A DNA stretch of 56,586 bases from CALMKX01 sp036274895 (GTDB taxonomy: Bacteria > Acidobacteriota > Thermoanaerobaculia > Multivoradales > SZUA-115). Every line of letters begins with the position of its first letter. Position 1 is the first letter of the stretch. The DNA is taken from assembly GCA_036274895.1 (NCBI GenBank), contig DASUEU010000026.1:1-56586 (forward strand). The letters run 5' to 3'. The notes beneath the pieces were generated by a model. That model was not told the origin of the DNA and searched no databases. It was given only the letters and a program-made list of their open reading frames with translations. This document shows, piece after piece, positions 6,428-15,080 of this stretch. Both the position numbers and the translations under genes were made by a program.

Positions 6428-7419
6428 CAGGCCGCCTCCCTCTGGGCCAGCTGGTCGAGGAAGCGCTCCACTCCGGCGAGCAGGTCCGGCACGTCGGCGA
6501 AGCCACCGATCTGCCGCCTGAGGGCGAGCCCGTCCGGCAACCCGAAGCTGTACCAGCGGGTGAAGGTGCGCAGCTTGTGGAAGTCGTCTCCGGGGGCCTC
6601 GTTCTCGACCACGGTCTGGAAGTGGCTGCGGATCAGGGCCGCTCGCTCGGCGAAGGAGGGGTCCGGGTCGCGGCGGCCCGAGAGTCGTGCGGCGATCTGG
6701 CGGAAGATCCAGGGGTTGGCGGTGGCCCCTCGGCCGATCATCACGCCGTCGCAGCCGGTCTCGGCGAAGAGGCGCAGGGCGTCCTCGGGGGCCTGGACAT
6801 CGCCGTTGCCGATCACCGGGATCGAGAGGGCCTGCTTGAGCCGGGCGACACGCGACCAGTCGGAGCGGCCCGAGAACATCTGGCGCGCCGTCCGAGCGTG
6901 CACGGTGACGGCCGCGACGCCCTCCCCTTCGCACAGCCGCCCCAGCTCGAGGTAGCTCTGGCGGCGATCATCCAGCCCGAGCCGGAACTTCACCGTCACC
7001 GGCAGCCGGGTGGCCCGCCGGACGCTCGAGATGATCCTGCCCGCGAGCGCGAGGTCTCCCATCAGGGCGGCGCCGGCGCAGCCTTTGAGGATTTTGTTGG
7101 CCGGGCAGCCCATGTTGATGTCGCAGACGTCGGCGCCGCTCGCTTCGGCGACCCGTGCGGCCTCGGCCATGGCGAGCGGGTCTGCGCCGTAGATCTGGAT
7201 CGCCAGGGGCCTCTCCTCGGGGCTCATGGCGAGCAGCTTCCGGGTCCTCTCCTCGCCGCGGACGATGCCGCGGGCGGAGACGAACTCCATCGACACCAGC
7301 CCCACGCCGCCGATGCGCCGCAGCAGGAGACGGAAGTCCCGATCCGTGATGCCGGCCATGGGGGCGAGCAGCAAGGGCGGGTCGACGGTGAGCTCGCCGA
7401 GTCGCAGAGGGGGGATCAT
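6427..7419 (-). CDS. tRNA-dihydrouridine synthase (DusB type)
   Basis: A 330-residue FMN enzyme that reduces uridine to dihydrouridine in tRNA D-loops. Evidence: LLAPMAGITDRDFR at the N-terminus of the TIM barrel, IQIYGADP, the DINMGCPANKILK motif carrying the catalytic cysteine, VTVKFRLG, VTVHARTARQ, and GNGDVQAPEDA plus GVMIGRGATANPW for FMN phosphate binding. The C-terminal helical tRNA-binding domain is present. The ATG at 7419 overlaps the stop of the upstream membrane-protein gene (ATGA), indicating coupling. DusB assignment follows from general resemblance; other Dus types are possible. Confidence 0.88.
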   Translation of the reverse strand: MIPPLRLGELTVDPPLLLAPMAGITDRDFRLLLRRIGGVGLVSMEFVSARGIVRGEERTRKLLAMSPEERPLAIQIYGADPLAMAEAARVAEASGADVCDINMGCPANKILKGCAGAALMGDLALAGRIISSVRRATRLPVTVKFRLGLDDRRQSYLELGRLCEGEGVAAVTVHARTARQMFSGRSDWSRVARLKQALSIPVIGNGDVQAPEDALRLFAETGCDGVMIGRGATANPWIFRQIAARLSGRRDPDPSFAERAALIRSHFQTVVENEAPGDDFHKLRTFTRWYSFGLPDGLALRRQIGGFADVPDLLAGVERFLDQLAQREAA

Positions 7420-7691
7420 CGGGGGACCGGACGCGCGGCCGTGAGCCGGCCGAAGGCGAAGGTCAGCAGGCTGGTCAAGGCGCCCCACCACAGGCCGCCG
7501 ACCACCAGAGAGAGGGCGAGCAGGCGCCCGGTCGGCGCACCCAACCAGAGCAGCGACCAGGGCGCGTCCATCCACACCAGGAGCACGCTCTTGAGCCCCG
7601 CCCCCCAGCGCAGCCAAACCGTCGCCACCACCACGCTGTGGAGCAGGAAGCCGAGCAAGAAAGCCACCGAGAAGAGCCTGCGGCGCTGCAT
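7416..7691 (-). CDS. Small membrane protein, 91 aa
   Basis: No family recognised. From ATG at 7691 the protein starts MQRRRLFSVAFLLGFLLHSVVVA, one transmembrane helix behind three arginines. A second hydrophobic segment is SVLLVWMDAPWSLLWLG and a third LALSLVVGGLWWGALTSLLTF. An in-frame ATG 45 nt upstream exists, but it adds only a charged leader. Its stop overlaps the dus start (ATGA). It is divergent from the methyltransferase gene. Confidence 0.55.
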   Translation of the reverse strand: MQRRRLFSVAFLLGFLLHSVVVATVWLRWGAGLKSVLLVWMDAPWSLLWLGAPTGRLLALSLVVGGLWWGALTSLLTFAFGRLTAARPVPR

Positions 7692-7738
7692 GGGGCGCAG
7701 GATATCGCGGGCGGAGCCGCGAGCTATGATCGCCAACC

Positions 7739-8458
7739 ATGGCCTGGTACAAGGAGTGGTTCGGCGCCGAGTACCTGGAGCTCTATGCCCATCGCGACCT
7801 CGAGGAAGCCGAGCGCCACGTCGCCTTCGTGGTGGCGCACCTGGGCCCCGAGCGGCCGCGAGCGGTGCTCGACCTGGCCTGCGGGGCGGGCCGGCACACC
7901 GAGTCGCTCTGTCGGCAGGGTCTCTGGACCATCGGCGCCGACCTCTCGCTGACCCTCTTGGCCCAGCGACCGGGCCTGCCGCGTGTGGGCATCGACATGC
8001 GCGCCCTCCCCTTCCCCGGCGCCACCTTCGACTGGGTGCTCAACTTCTTCACCTCCTTCGGCTACTTCGAGAGCGAGCGGGAGAACTTCCGGGTGCTCGA
8101 GGAGGTGGTGCGGGTGCTCACACCCGGCGGCTGGTTCTTGATCGACCTGTTCAATCCCGAGCCGGCCATCCGCGGCCTGAAAGCCCGCGAACGGCGCGAG
8201 CTCGACGGTCGTGAGGTCACCATCGAGCGCTGGTACGATGCCGCCCGCCAGCGAATCAACAAGCGGATCCGCCTGGCCGAGCCGGACGGCAGCGAGCGCA
8301 GCTTCCTCGAGAGCGTTCGGGCCTATCGGCGCGAGGAGGTCACCCAGGGCCTCGGCTGGGCCGGGCTCGAGGTGGTTGAAACCTGGGGAGACTTCTCCGG
8401 CGCACCGTGTTCGAGTGAGAGCGAGCGCCTGATCATCGCCGCCCGTCGCCCCCGCTGA
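7739..8458 (+). CDS. Class I SAM-dependent methyltransferase
   Basis: The 239-residue protein has the Rossmann methyltransferase motifs in order: motif I VLDLACGAGRHTESL (residues 43-57), the acidic end of strand 2 in IGADLSL, motif post-I with IDMRALPFPGATFDWVLNFFTSFGYF, and LTPGGWFLIDLFNP for motif III. The substrate is unknown. It directly precedes bshC (20 bp) and could share its transcript. A TATGAT box lies 10 nt before the ATG with no Shine-Dalgarno, suggesting a very short leader. Confidence 0.85.
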   Translation: MAWYKEWFGAEYLELYAHRDLEEAERHVAFVVAHLGPERPRAVLDLACGAGRHTESLCRQGLWTIGADLSLTLLAQRPGLPRVGIDMRALPFPGATFDWVLNFFTSFGYFESERENFRVLEEVVRVLTPGGWFLIDLFNPEPAIRGLKARERRELDGREVTIERWYDAARQRINKRIRLAEPDGSERSFLESVRAYRREEVTQGLGWAGLEVVETWGDFSGAPCSSESERLIIAARRPR

Positions 8459-8478
8459 CTGATCCCCGAGACCCCAAG

Positions 8479-10089
8479 ATGACCCAAACTGCCATCGATC
8501 TCGTCTCGGCGGGCCTGCTGGCGGGCCTTCCCGCCGCCCTGCTCGAGGGCCGGGATCGAGACCTCCTCGCACCGCTCGGCTGGGCCGAGCCCGGCTCCTT
8601 GCCGCCGGCGCCACCGGCGGTGGACCGCCGGGAGATCGCCGCTGCCCTCGCTGCCACCAACACCGCCTACGGCCACCCCGCCGCGGCCCGGCTGGCCGAG
8701 CGCCTGGCGGACCCGCGCACCAGGGTGGTGGTCACCGGCCAGCAGCCGGGGCTCCTGGGCGGCCCTCTCTTCACCTTGGTCAAGGCGAGGGCCGCCGTCG
8801 CCTGGGCCGAGGCGCTGGAAGCCGCGGGTCAGCCGGCGGTCGCCGTCTTCTGGATGGCGACCGAGGACCACGACTTCACGGAGACCGCCCGGCTGGCCGT
8901 TCCCGCCCCGGGCGGTCCCCGCACCCTCGACCTCGGCGAGGACCCCGAGCCGCTCGTCCCTCTCGGCGCCCGCAGCGTCGGCGCGGGCGTGGAGGCGGTT
9001 CTCGCCGAGCTCGAGGCCCTCTCCGAGCAGCCCGGGTGGCGCGAGGCCTGGGGCGCCGCCGCTCGTTGGTGGCGCCCGGCGGCCCGTTTCGGCGAGGCCT
9101 TCCCCCGGCTGCTCGTCGCCTGGTTGGGCGAGCGGAGCCCGCTCTTTCTCGATGCCCAACTGCCCCAGCTCAAGGCTGCCGAGCGGCCGATCCTCGCCCG
9201 CTTCGTCGAGCGTTGGCGCGAGGTGGATCGGGCCTATGCCGAGGCCACCGAACGGGTGGCGAGCCGCGGCTACTCGCCCCAGGTCTCCTTCCAGTCTGGT
9301 GCCTTGCCTTTGTTCCTGCTGGCAGGGGGCAAGCGACGCCGGCTCGAGGGCCGGGAGGACGGCACTTTCGCCTTGCGTGGCGCCGAGCGCGAGCCGCTCG
9401 AACCCGAGGAGCTGCTCGCCGCGATCGCCGACAACCCCCTGCTGGTCAGTCCCGGAGTCCTCGCCCGGCCGGTGGTCCAGGACGCCGTGCTCGGCACCTC
9501 GGTCTTCGTGCTGGGGCCGGGCGAGCTCTCCTACATGGCCCAGGTGGCGGCGGCCTACCCGGTGGTCGAGGTCGCCCCGTCCTTGCTCGCCCTGCGTCCC
9601 AGCGCGGCGGTCGTGGAGCCCAAGCAACTCTCCTGGCTCGCCGGCCTGCCTTTGCCCCTCGCGCAGATCCTGGGTGACCGAGGGGCCCTCGAGCGCCGCC
9701 TCGCCGAAGGCCAGGGAGGCAACCTCGCGGAGGGGGCCCGGGCGCGGATCGCGAGCGAGCTCGATGCCTTGAGAGAGGGAGCCCTGGCCATCGACGCCGG
9801 GCTCGAGGGGCCCTGGCAGAAGACCCGCGAGCAGGTCGAGCGGGCGCTCACGGTGTTTGGCGAGAAGCTCACCGCCGCCGCCGCGCGGCGGGACGAGCTC
9901 TCTCACCGCCGGATCGAGCAGCTCCGGGAAGCCCTGCTGCCGGGCGGCCGGTTGCAGGAACGGGCGATCGCCGGGGCCTGGTTCGTGGCCCGCTACGGCG
10001 AGCGCTTCGTGCCCGCCCTCGAGCGAGACCTCGGCCTCGACCCCCGCATCCTCCACCTGATCCGCCCCATGACCGAGCAAGGAGAGTGA
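8479..10089 (+). CDS. bshC: Bacillithiol biosynthesis cysteine-adding enzyme BshC
   Basis: A 536-residue match to BshC, the ligase-like enzyme adding cysteine to GlcN-malate, the last step of bacillithiol synthesis. Diagnostic stretches: VVTGQQPGLLGGPLFTLVKA (residues 78-97), FWMATEDHDFTE (about 125-136), LSPQVSFQSG-type segment, and VEPKQLSWLAGLPLPL. A long helical region near 430-500 corresponds to the coiled-coil dimerisation domain known for the family. The stop meets the bshB1 start (TGATG). The three bsh genes are contiguous here in the order C-B-A, which means the cell can make bacillithiol as its low-molecular-weight thiol. Confidence 0.92.
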   Translation: MTQTAIDLVSAGLLAGLPAALLEGRDRDLLAPLGWAEPGSLPPAPPAVDRREIAAALAATNTAYGHPAAARLAERLADPRTRVVVTGQQPGLLGGPLFTLVKARAAVAWAEALEAAGQPAVAVFWMATEDHDFTETARLAVPAPGGPRTLDLGEDPEPLVPLGARSVGAGVEAVLAELEALSEQPGWREAWGAAARWWRPAARFGEAFPRLLVAWLGERSPLFLDAQLPQLKAAERPILARFVERWREVDRAYAEATERVASRGYSPQVSFQSGALPLFLLAGGKRRRLEGREDGTFALRGAEREPLEPEELLAAIADNPLLVSPGVLARPVVQDAVLGTSVFVLGPGELSYMAQVAAAYPVVEVAPSLLALRPSAAVVEPKQLSWLAGLPLPLAQILGDRGALERRLAEGQGGNLAEGARARIASELDALREGALAIDAGLEGPWQKTREQVERALTVFGEKLTAAAARRDELSHRRIEQLREALLPGGRLQERAIAGAWFVARYGERFVPALERDLGLDPRILHLIRPMTEQGE

Positions 10090-10820
10090 TGGTGAGCGAG
10101 AGCCTCGACGTGCTGGCGATCGGCGCCCATCCCGACGACGTGGAGCTGGGCTGCGGCGGCACCCTGGCCCTGCTCGCCGGACGCGGGCGGCGGGTGGGAA
10201 TCCTCCATCTGACCCGCGGCGAGGCGGGCACCCGCGGCACCGTGGCCGAGCGGCGGCGGGAGGCCGAGGCAGCGGCGGAGGCCCTGGGAGCCGTGGCGCT
10301 CGAGATGCTCGACTGCGGGGACGGAGCCTTGCGCCACGGCCCCGAGGAGGAAGACGCGCTGATCGCCGTGCTGCGCCGCCTGCGCCCCGAGCTGGTGCTC
10401 GGGCCCACCCCCGCCGACCGCCACCCGGACCACGGCCGCGCCCACCGGCTGGTGGCGGCAGCCTGCTTCTACGCCGGCCTCGCCCGGCGCGGCGACGGGG
10501 GCGAGCCGCACCGGCCGGCGGCCACCTTTTCCTACATGCAGCACGACCCCTTCGTGCCCAGCTTCGTCGTCGACGTCACCGCCGGTTGGGAGCGCAAGCA
10601 GGCTGCCCTCGACGCCTACACCAGCCAGATCCACCAGCCGGGCCAGGTCCGCGCCGAGCCGATGACCAAGGTGGCGAGCCCGGACTTCCGGCTCGGCGTC
10701 GAGGGCCGGGCCCGGCACTTCGGCGAGCTGATCGGCGCCACCTTCGGCGAGCCCTTCCTCTCCCGGTTGCCGCTCGCGGTGGCCGACCCCATGAACCTGC
10801 TGCCCGGAGGGATCCGATGA
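10089..10820 (+). CDS. bshB1: GlcNAc-malate deacetylase BshB1
   Basis: A 243-residue LmbE/PIG-L-family zinc deacetylase that removes acetate from GlcNAc-malate to give GlcN-malate. The metal and catalytic motif AIGAHPDDVELGCGGTL is at the N-terminus, TRGEAGTRG follows, and the second metal ligand lies in PADRHPDHGRAH. The C-terminal part (ACFYAG, KQAALDAYTSQ) fits BshB1. Starts GTG 10086, ATG 10089 and GTG 10092 are all in frame; ATG 10089 is chosen as AAGGAG sits 4 nt upstream, though GTG 10092 has the better spacing. It overlaps both bsh neighbours by a few bases. Confidence 0.9.
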   Translation: MVSESLDVLAIGAHPDDVELGCGGTLALLAGRGRRVGILHLTRGEAGTRGTVAERRREAEAAAEALGAVALEMLDCGDGALRHGPEEEDALIAVLRRLRPELVLGPTPADRHPDHGRAHRLVAAACFYAGLARRGDGGEPHRPAATFSYMQHDPFVPSFVVDVTAGWERKQAALDAYTSQIHQPGQVRAEPMTKVASPDFRLGVEGRARHFGELIGATFGEPFLSRLPLAVADPMNLLPGGIR

Positions 10821-11980
10821 GGATCGGCATCAGCTGTTATCCGACCTACGGCGGCTCGGGGGTGGTAGCGACCGAGCTCGCCATGGCGCTGGCCGCCCGC
10901 GGCGACCAGGTCCACGTCATCAGCTACGCCCTGCCCTCCCGGCTCTCCGGGCTCTGCGGCAGCTTGCGCGGGCGCGACGCCGAGGTGCCCACGGAGCTCT
11001 ACGAGAACCTCCACTACCACGAGGTGGTGGTGCCCCATTACCCTCTCTTCGAGTACCCGCCCTACGAGCTCGCCCTCTCCACCAAGATGGTCGAGGTCGC
11101 GCGGCGCGAGCAGCTGGACCTGCTGCACGTGCACTACGCCGTGCCCAACGCCGTCTCGGCGATCCTCGCCCGGCAGATCGTCCTGCCCCAGCGCCTACCG
11201 GTGGTCACCACCCTCCACGGTACCGACATCACCCTGGTCGGCAACGACCCCAACTACTTGGAGACCACCCGCTTCGGCATCCTCGAGAGCGACGGAGTGA
11301 CTGCCGTGTCGCGCTGGCTGGCCGAGAAAACCCACGAGAAGATCGGCGTCTCGCGCGAGATCGAAGTGATCCCCAACTTCATCGACCCGGAGCGCTACGA
11401 GCGGGCGACACGCCAGCCCGGCGCCCGGCGCTGGGCCGCTCCCGGGGAGCGGGTGCTGGTGCACATCTCGAACTTCCGGCCGGTCAAGCGGGTGCAGGAC
11501 GTGGTGGAGACCTTCTACCGGGTGCAGCAGAAGGTGCCGGCGCGGCTGCTCCTGGTCGGGGACGGCCCGGATCGCCCCAAGGTCGACCAGCGCTGCCGCG
11601 AGCTGGGCATCTGCGGCGCCATCACCTTCATCGGCAACCTGCCGCTGGTCGAGGAGGTGCTGCTGGGCGCGGACCTCTTCCTGCTGCCCTCGGACGCGGA
11701 GTCCTTCGGCCTCGCCGCCCTCGAGGCCATGGCCTGCAAGGTGCCGGTGATCGGCGCCCGGGCCGGCGGCCTGCCCGAGGTGGTCACCGACGGCGAGGAC
11801 GGCTACCTCCTGCCCGTGGCCGACGTCGACGGCATGGCCGAGGCAGCCCTCTCGCTGCTCCAGGAGCCCGCCCGGCTCCGCCGTTTCGGCGAGGCCGCTC
11901 GGCGCAACGCCGTCGAGCGCTTCGAGCAGGAGCGGGTGGTGGAGCAGTACCGCCAGCTCTATCTGCGCATCCTGGACTGA
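10817..11980 (+). CDS. bshA: GlcNAc-malate synthase BshA (GT4 glycosyltransferase)
   Basis: A 387-residue GT4 retaining glycosyltransferase that joins UDP-GlcNAc and L-malate, the first bacillithiol step. The N-terminus MRIGISCYPTYGGSGVVATE is highly characteristic of BshA; HVHYAVPNA, VTTLHGTDITLVG, VIPNFID, VHISNFRPVKRV and EAMACKVPVIG follow in order. The GPDRP...FGLAALE region holds the donor-binding glutamate. The ATG overlaps the bshB1 stop (ATGA). With bshB1 and bshC it forms a complete pathway on one transcript. Confidence 0.93.
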   Translation: MRIGISCYPTYGGSGVVATELAMALAARGDQVHVISYALPSRLSGLCGSLRGRDAEVPTELYENLHYHEVVVPHYPLFEYPPYELALSTKMVEVARREQLDLLHVHYAVPNAVSAILARQIVLPQRLPVVTTLHGTDITLVGNDPNYLETTRFGILESDGVTAVSRWLAEKTHEKIGVSREIEVIPNFIDPERYERATRQPGARRWAAPGERVLVHISNFRPVKRVQDVVETFYRVQQKVPARLLLVGDGPDRPKVDQRCRELGICGAITFIGNLPLVEEVLLGADLFLLPSDAESFGLAALEAMACKVPVIGARAGGLPEVVTDGEDGYLLPVADVDGMAEAALSLLQEPARLRRFGEAARRNAVERFEQERVVEQYRQLYLRILD

Positions 11981-11984
11981 GCCG

Positions 11985-12572
11985 GTGCGGGTACCCGCTC
12001 GTGCCGCCGAAGCGGAGCTGCGCGAGAAGGGCTCGGTCTTCCTCGCCCAGGTGCGGCCGGTGGAGGAACGCGCCGCGGCAGAGGCATTCCTCGAAGAGGT
12101 CCGCGCCCGTCATCCCGATGCCACCCACCACTGCTTCGCCTGGCGGCTCGGCCCGGTGCCCGAGGAGCGCAGCTCCGACGCCGGCGAGCCCATGGGCACC
12201 GCCGGCATGCCCATGCTCCAGGTGCTGCGCGGGGCGGGCCTGACGCAGGTCGTCGCCGTGGTGGTGCGTTGGTTCGGGGGCGTCAAGCTCGGCAAGGGCG
12301 GGCTCGCCCGCGCCTACGCAAGGGCACTGCGCCTGGCGCTCGAAGGCATGCCGGTGGTCGAGAGGCTCGCCAGGGTGGAGGTCTCGCTGCGGCTGCCTTA
12401 CGAGAAGATCGGTGCGGTCAAGCGCCTGCTGCGCCCGCCCGAGGTGGAGTTGGTCGACGAGGAGTACGGCGCCGAGGCCCGGCTGGTGCTCTCGGTGGTC
12501 GAGCCACGCCGAGAGGCCCTGCTGGCCGCCCTCGCGGATCTGGGCTTGGAGCCCACCGCGGATCTTCGATAG
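11985..12572 (+). CDS. IMPACT/YigZ family protein
   Basis: The 195-residue product has the UPF0029 N-terminal domain: KGSVFLAQVRPVEERAAAEAFL, the HHCFAWRLG strand, DAGEPMGTAGMPMLQVL and VVRWFGGVKLGKGGLARAY, all hallmarks of YigZ/IMPACT. The C-terminal DUF1949 EF-G-like part is also present. Members are linked to ribosome or translation control, but the exact role is unsettled. GTG at 11985 starts 4 bp after the bshA stop, so it is probably on the bsh transcript. Confidence 0.88.
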   Translation: MRVPARAAEAELREKGSVFLAQVRPVEERAAAEAFLEEVRARHPDATHHCFAWRLGPVPEERSSDAGEPMGTAGMPMLQVLRGAGLTQVVAVVVRWFGGVKLGKGGLARAYARALRLALEGMPVVERLARVEVSLRLPYEKIGAVKRLLRPPEVELVDEEYGAEARLVLSVVEPRREALLAALADLGLEPTADLR

Positions 12573-12636
12573 ACTCTTCGCGATCTGCCAAAAGACATGG
12601 GCTGCCGGCTTCATGCCAGCCCAGGAGGGACCGACC

Positions 12637-13005
12637 TTGAGCGAGCCCCAAACCACCCCACCCCCGGCCCCCGGCGCTCCCCCGCCGGCGGGCGCCAGCG
12701 ACAATCGCAACATCATGATCGCCCTCGCCTACATCATCTTTCTCGTGCCCCTGCTGCTCGAGAAGGATGACAAGGAGGTGCAGTGGCACGCCAAGCACGG
12801 CCTGGTTCTGTTCATCGTCGAGGTCGTGCTCTTCGTCGGCCTGGGCATCCTCGCGTCCATCCCCGGCGTCGGGTGCATCCTGATGTTCGGCATCCCGATC
12901 CTCGCGGTCGGCGTCCTGATTCTCCACATCGCCATGATCTTGAAGGGCATCAACGGCGGCCGGCTGACCATCCCCGGCATCAGCGAGTGGGCCGACAAGC
13001 TCTGA
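12637..13005 (+). CDS. DUF4870/Tic20-like membrane protein
   Basis: A 122-residue protein with a Pro/Ala-rich N-terminal tail and three hydrophobic segments: IMIALAYIIFLVPLL, LVLFIVEVVLFVGLGILASI, and the Gly-rich LMFGIPILAVGVLILHIAMIL. The KEVQWHAKHGLVLF sequence between them resembles the HxxQG-like pattern of DUF4870 proteins. TTG at 12637 is chosen as start because AGGAGG lies 8 nt upstream; an ATG at 12613 in the same frame precedes that Shine-Dalgarno. A TAGACT box at 12570 may be a -10. Function unknown. Confidence 0.6.
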   Translation: MSEPQTTPPPAPGAPPPAGASDNRNIMIALAYIIFLVPLLLEKDDKEVQWHAKHGLVLFIVEVVLFVGLGILASIPGVGCILMFGIPILAVGVLILHIAMILKGINGGRLTIPGISEWADKL

Positions 13006-13334
13006 GCGAAGCACCCTCGGCGCCGGCGCCGAGGACCCGGCGAGGGCGGCGGATCTTGCTCGCCGCCGCCCTCCTGCTCACCCTCGACCTGGCCCGGGTG
13101 CCGGAGCGGCAGCTCTCGGCCCAGGCCCTGCTCGGAACCATCCACCTTTACCAGCGCACCCTCTCGCCGTTGATGCCGGCGATGGGCGTGCGCTGCCGCT
13201 TCACCCCCAGCTGCAGCCGCTATGGCGAAGGGGCGATCGAGCGCTACGGAGCCTTCGGCGGCTCCCTGCGCACGGCCTGGCGTCTCCTCCGCTGCGGCCC
13301 CTGGACACCCCAGGAGACGGTTGATCCACCGTGA
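12987..13334 (+). CDS. yidD: Membrane protein insertion efficiency factor YidD
   Basis: About 115 residues, with the YidD core: IHLYQRTLSPLMPAMGVRCRFTPSCSRYGEGAIERYGAF, where the CRFTPSCSRY motif and the YQ-LSP segment are diagnostic. YidD assists the YidC insertase at the inner membrane. A hydrophobic segment (LLAAALLLTLDLA) before the core acts as the amphipathic or membrane anchor. The start is uncertain: GTG 12987, which would overlap the preceding gene by 19 bp, or TTG 13056. YidC, rpmH and rnpA, the usual neighbours, are absent. Confidence 0.85.
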   Translation: MGRQALSEAPSAPAPRTRRGRRILLAAALLLTLDLARVPERQLSAQALLGTIHLYQRTLSPLMPAMGVRCRFTPSCSRYGEGAIERYGAFGGSLRTAWRLLRCGPWTPQETVDPP

Positions 13335-13439
13335 GTCAGGGTTGCCGCGGCCACGGTTCGCCACCCGGGTCGGGACCTCTCAAGTCGGATAACATCCCTC
13401 ACTTCACGGCCACGTGCCGGCTGCCCGGGAGGTGCTTTC

Positions 13440-15017
13440 GTGCGTAGAGTCGGGGTCTATGGCTGGGGCATCGTCGCTCCCCGCTCACCCAACATCACTC
13501 GCTTTCGCGAGAACCTGGAGGCGGCCGAGTCCTGGTTCTCCCCCTTCGAGGGCTTCGGGCCCAGCAACTTCCTGGTCGGGCAGCCGGAGTTCCGCTTCGA
13601 GGACTACAAGCCCTGGATCGACGCCCGCTTCCTGCCCAACCGCTACCCGCAGCTCGCCGACAAGATGGACCCGACCACCCTCTTCGCGGTCGGTGCGTTC
13701 ATCCAAAGCCTCGAAGGGACCCCCGGCCTCGAGGAGGAGCTGCGACGGCTTCGCCAGCTGGTGCACGTCTACATCGGCACCGGGCTGGGCAACCTCCCCA
13801 CGATCAGCCGACTCACCCTCGACCTCCACCGAGCGCAGCGTCGCTGGAACCGCTTTTGGTCCGAGCCCTCCCGCAACCCCGCCCTGGCGGCCCACCGCGA
13901 GGGCCGGCACCTCGACGAAGGGGCTCCGCCCGACCCGGCGAGCGTCCCCGATGAGGAGAGGGAGGACGCCGAAGAGCGCTGGTGGGAGCATTGGATGCGC
14001 CGCTCCGAACCTCTCCGGCAGTACCTCGCGGAGCTCTCCGAGATCGAGAACCTGACCGTCGAAGGCGCGGTCGAAAGCGGCAAGATCAGCCTGCTCAAGG
14101 AGAAGCAGCGCCGGTACGCACGCCTGAAGCAGCGCTGGGAAGCGCCCGATCCGCCCTGGCGGGCCTGCTCGGCCAACCTGCTGTGGAACATCCACAACAC
14201 CCCGGCTTCGCAGATCTCCATGCTCGGCCAGTTGACGGGTGCTGTGTTCGCTCCCGTGGCTGCGTGCTCGACCTTCGGGGTGACCCTGAAGCTGGCGATG
14301 GACGCGATCTCCCGCGGTGAGGCCAAGGCGGTGGTGCTCGGGGCCTCGGACCCCCCACCGCATCCCCTCACCGTCGGTGCCTTCTACAACGCCCGGGTTC
14401 TCGCCGCCAGCCGGGAGGTCTCGAAGCCCCTCTCCGGACTGCGCGGCACCCACGTCAGCGGCGGCTCCGCGATCTGGATCCTCGGCGACTACGAGCACTT
14501 CTCGGCCCGGGGCTTCCGCCCTGTCGGCCTCGAGCCGATCGGCGTCGGCGTCACCGCCGATGCCGACCACATCATCACCCCCTCGAAGGAGGGCCCGATC
14601 GCAGCCGTGCACCAGGCTCTCCACCGGAGCGGCGCCCAACCGGCCGACCTCGCGACCTGGGACCTGCACGCCACCGCCACCCCGGGTGACTACCTCGAGG
14701 TCGAGAACATCCGCGATCTGCTGCCGGAGACCGTGCTGGTCAGCGCCCGCAAGGGCACCTTCGGCCATGGCATGGGGGCCGCCGGCGGCTGGGAGCTGAC
14801 GGCGCAGTACTTGGGCTACGAGGCCGGCCATCTGTTCCCGACCCCGCTTTCGGAGGCCGAGCTCAACCGAGAGATCGGTCGGGTCCACCGGCGCTTCGTC
14901 TTCGACCGACCCTGCGAGATCCCCAAGGGGCTGGCCGGGAAGCTCTCGATGGGCGTGGGCGGGATCAATGCGTGCGTGATCTCGCGCCCCTGGCCCAAGG
15001 GCTCCCCCTCAACCTGA
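13440..15017 (+). CDS. Beta-ketoacyl-ACP synthase-like protein with a long insertion
   Basis: A 525-residue thiolase-fold condensing enzyme. The Cys-His-His triad is intact: C276 in VAACSTFG, H410 in WDLHATATPGD, H443 in KGTFGHGMGAAG, with the usual FabF spacing. Early motif GTGLGN is at 113-118. Between it and the catalytic cysteine there are about 100 more residues than in FabF, a charged helical stretch (residues about 140-240, e.g. EEREDAEERWWEHWMRR) of unknown role. Start GTG 13440 is preceded by GGGAGGTG. No ACP, ketoreductase or other polyketide genes are close, so it may be a stand-alone enzyme in lipid or secondary metabolism. Confidence 0.75.
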   Translation: MRRVGVYGWGIVAPRSPNITRFRENLEAAESWFSPFEGFGPSNFLVGQPEFRFEDYKPWIDARFLPNRYPQLADKMDPTTLFAVGAFIQSLEGTPGLEEELRRLRQLVHVYIGTGLGNLPTISRLTLDLHRAQRRWNRFWSEPSRNPALAAHREGRHLDEGAPPDPASVPDEEREDAEERWWEHWMRRSEPLRQYLAELSEIENLTVEGAVESGKISLLKEKQRRYARLKQRWEAPDPPWRACSANLLWNIHNTPASQISMLGQLTGAVFAPVAACSTFGVTLKLAMDAISRGEAKAVVLGASDPPPHPLTVGAFYNARVLAASREVSKPLSGLRGTHVSGGSAIWILGDYEHFSARGFRPVGLEPIGVGVTADADHIITPSKEGPIAAVHQALHRSGAQPADLATWDLHATATPGDYLEVENIRDLLPETVLVSARKGTFGHGMGAAGGWELTAQYLGYEAGHLFPTPLSEAELNREIGRVHRRFVFDRPCEIPKGLAGKLSMGVGGINACVISRPWPKGSPST

Positions 15018-15080
15018 GCGGAACCGAGCCACCCCTCGGGGCGGGAAGGGCGTTGCGGACGGATCGGCTAGAATCTGCGG

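Noticed and set aside
5945..6934. Longer version of the two-helix membrane protein, starting inside dus
   Set aside because: The extra 169 residues are Arg/Pro-rich shadow sequence of dus; the TGATG-coupled start at 6427 is better.
8323..10080. A 585-codon minus-strand open frame opposite bshC
   Set aside because: It is a mirror of the bshC codons with low-complexity Gly/Glu/Leu content and no motif.
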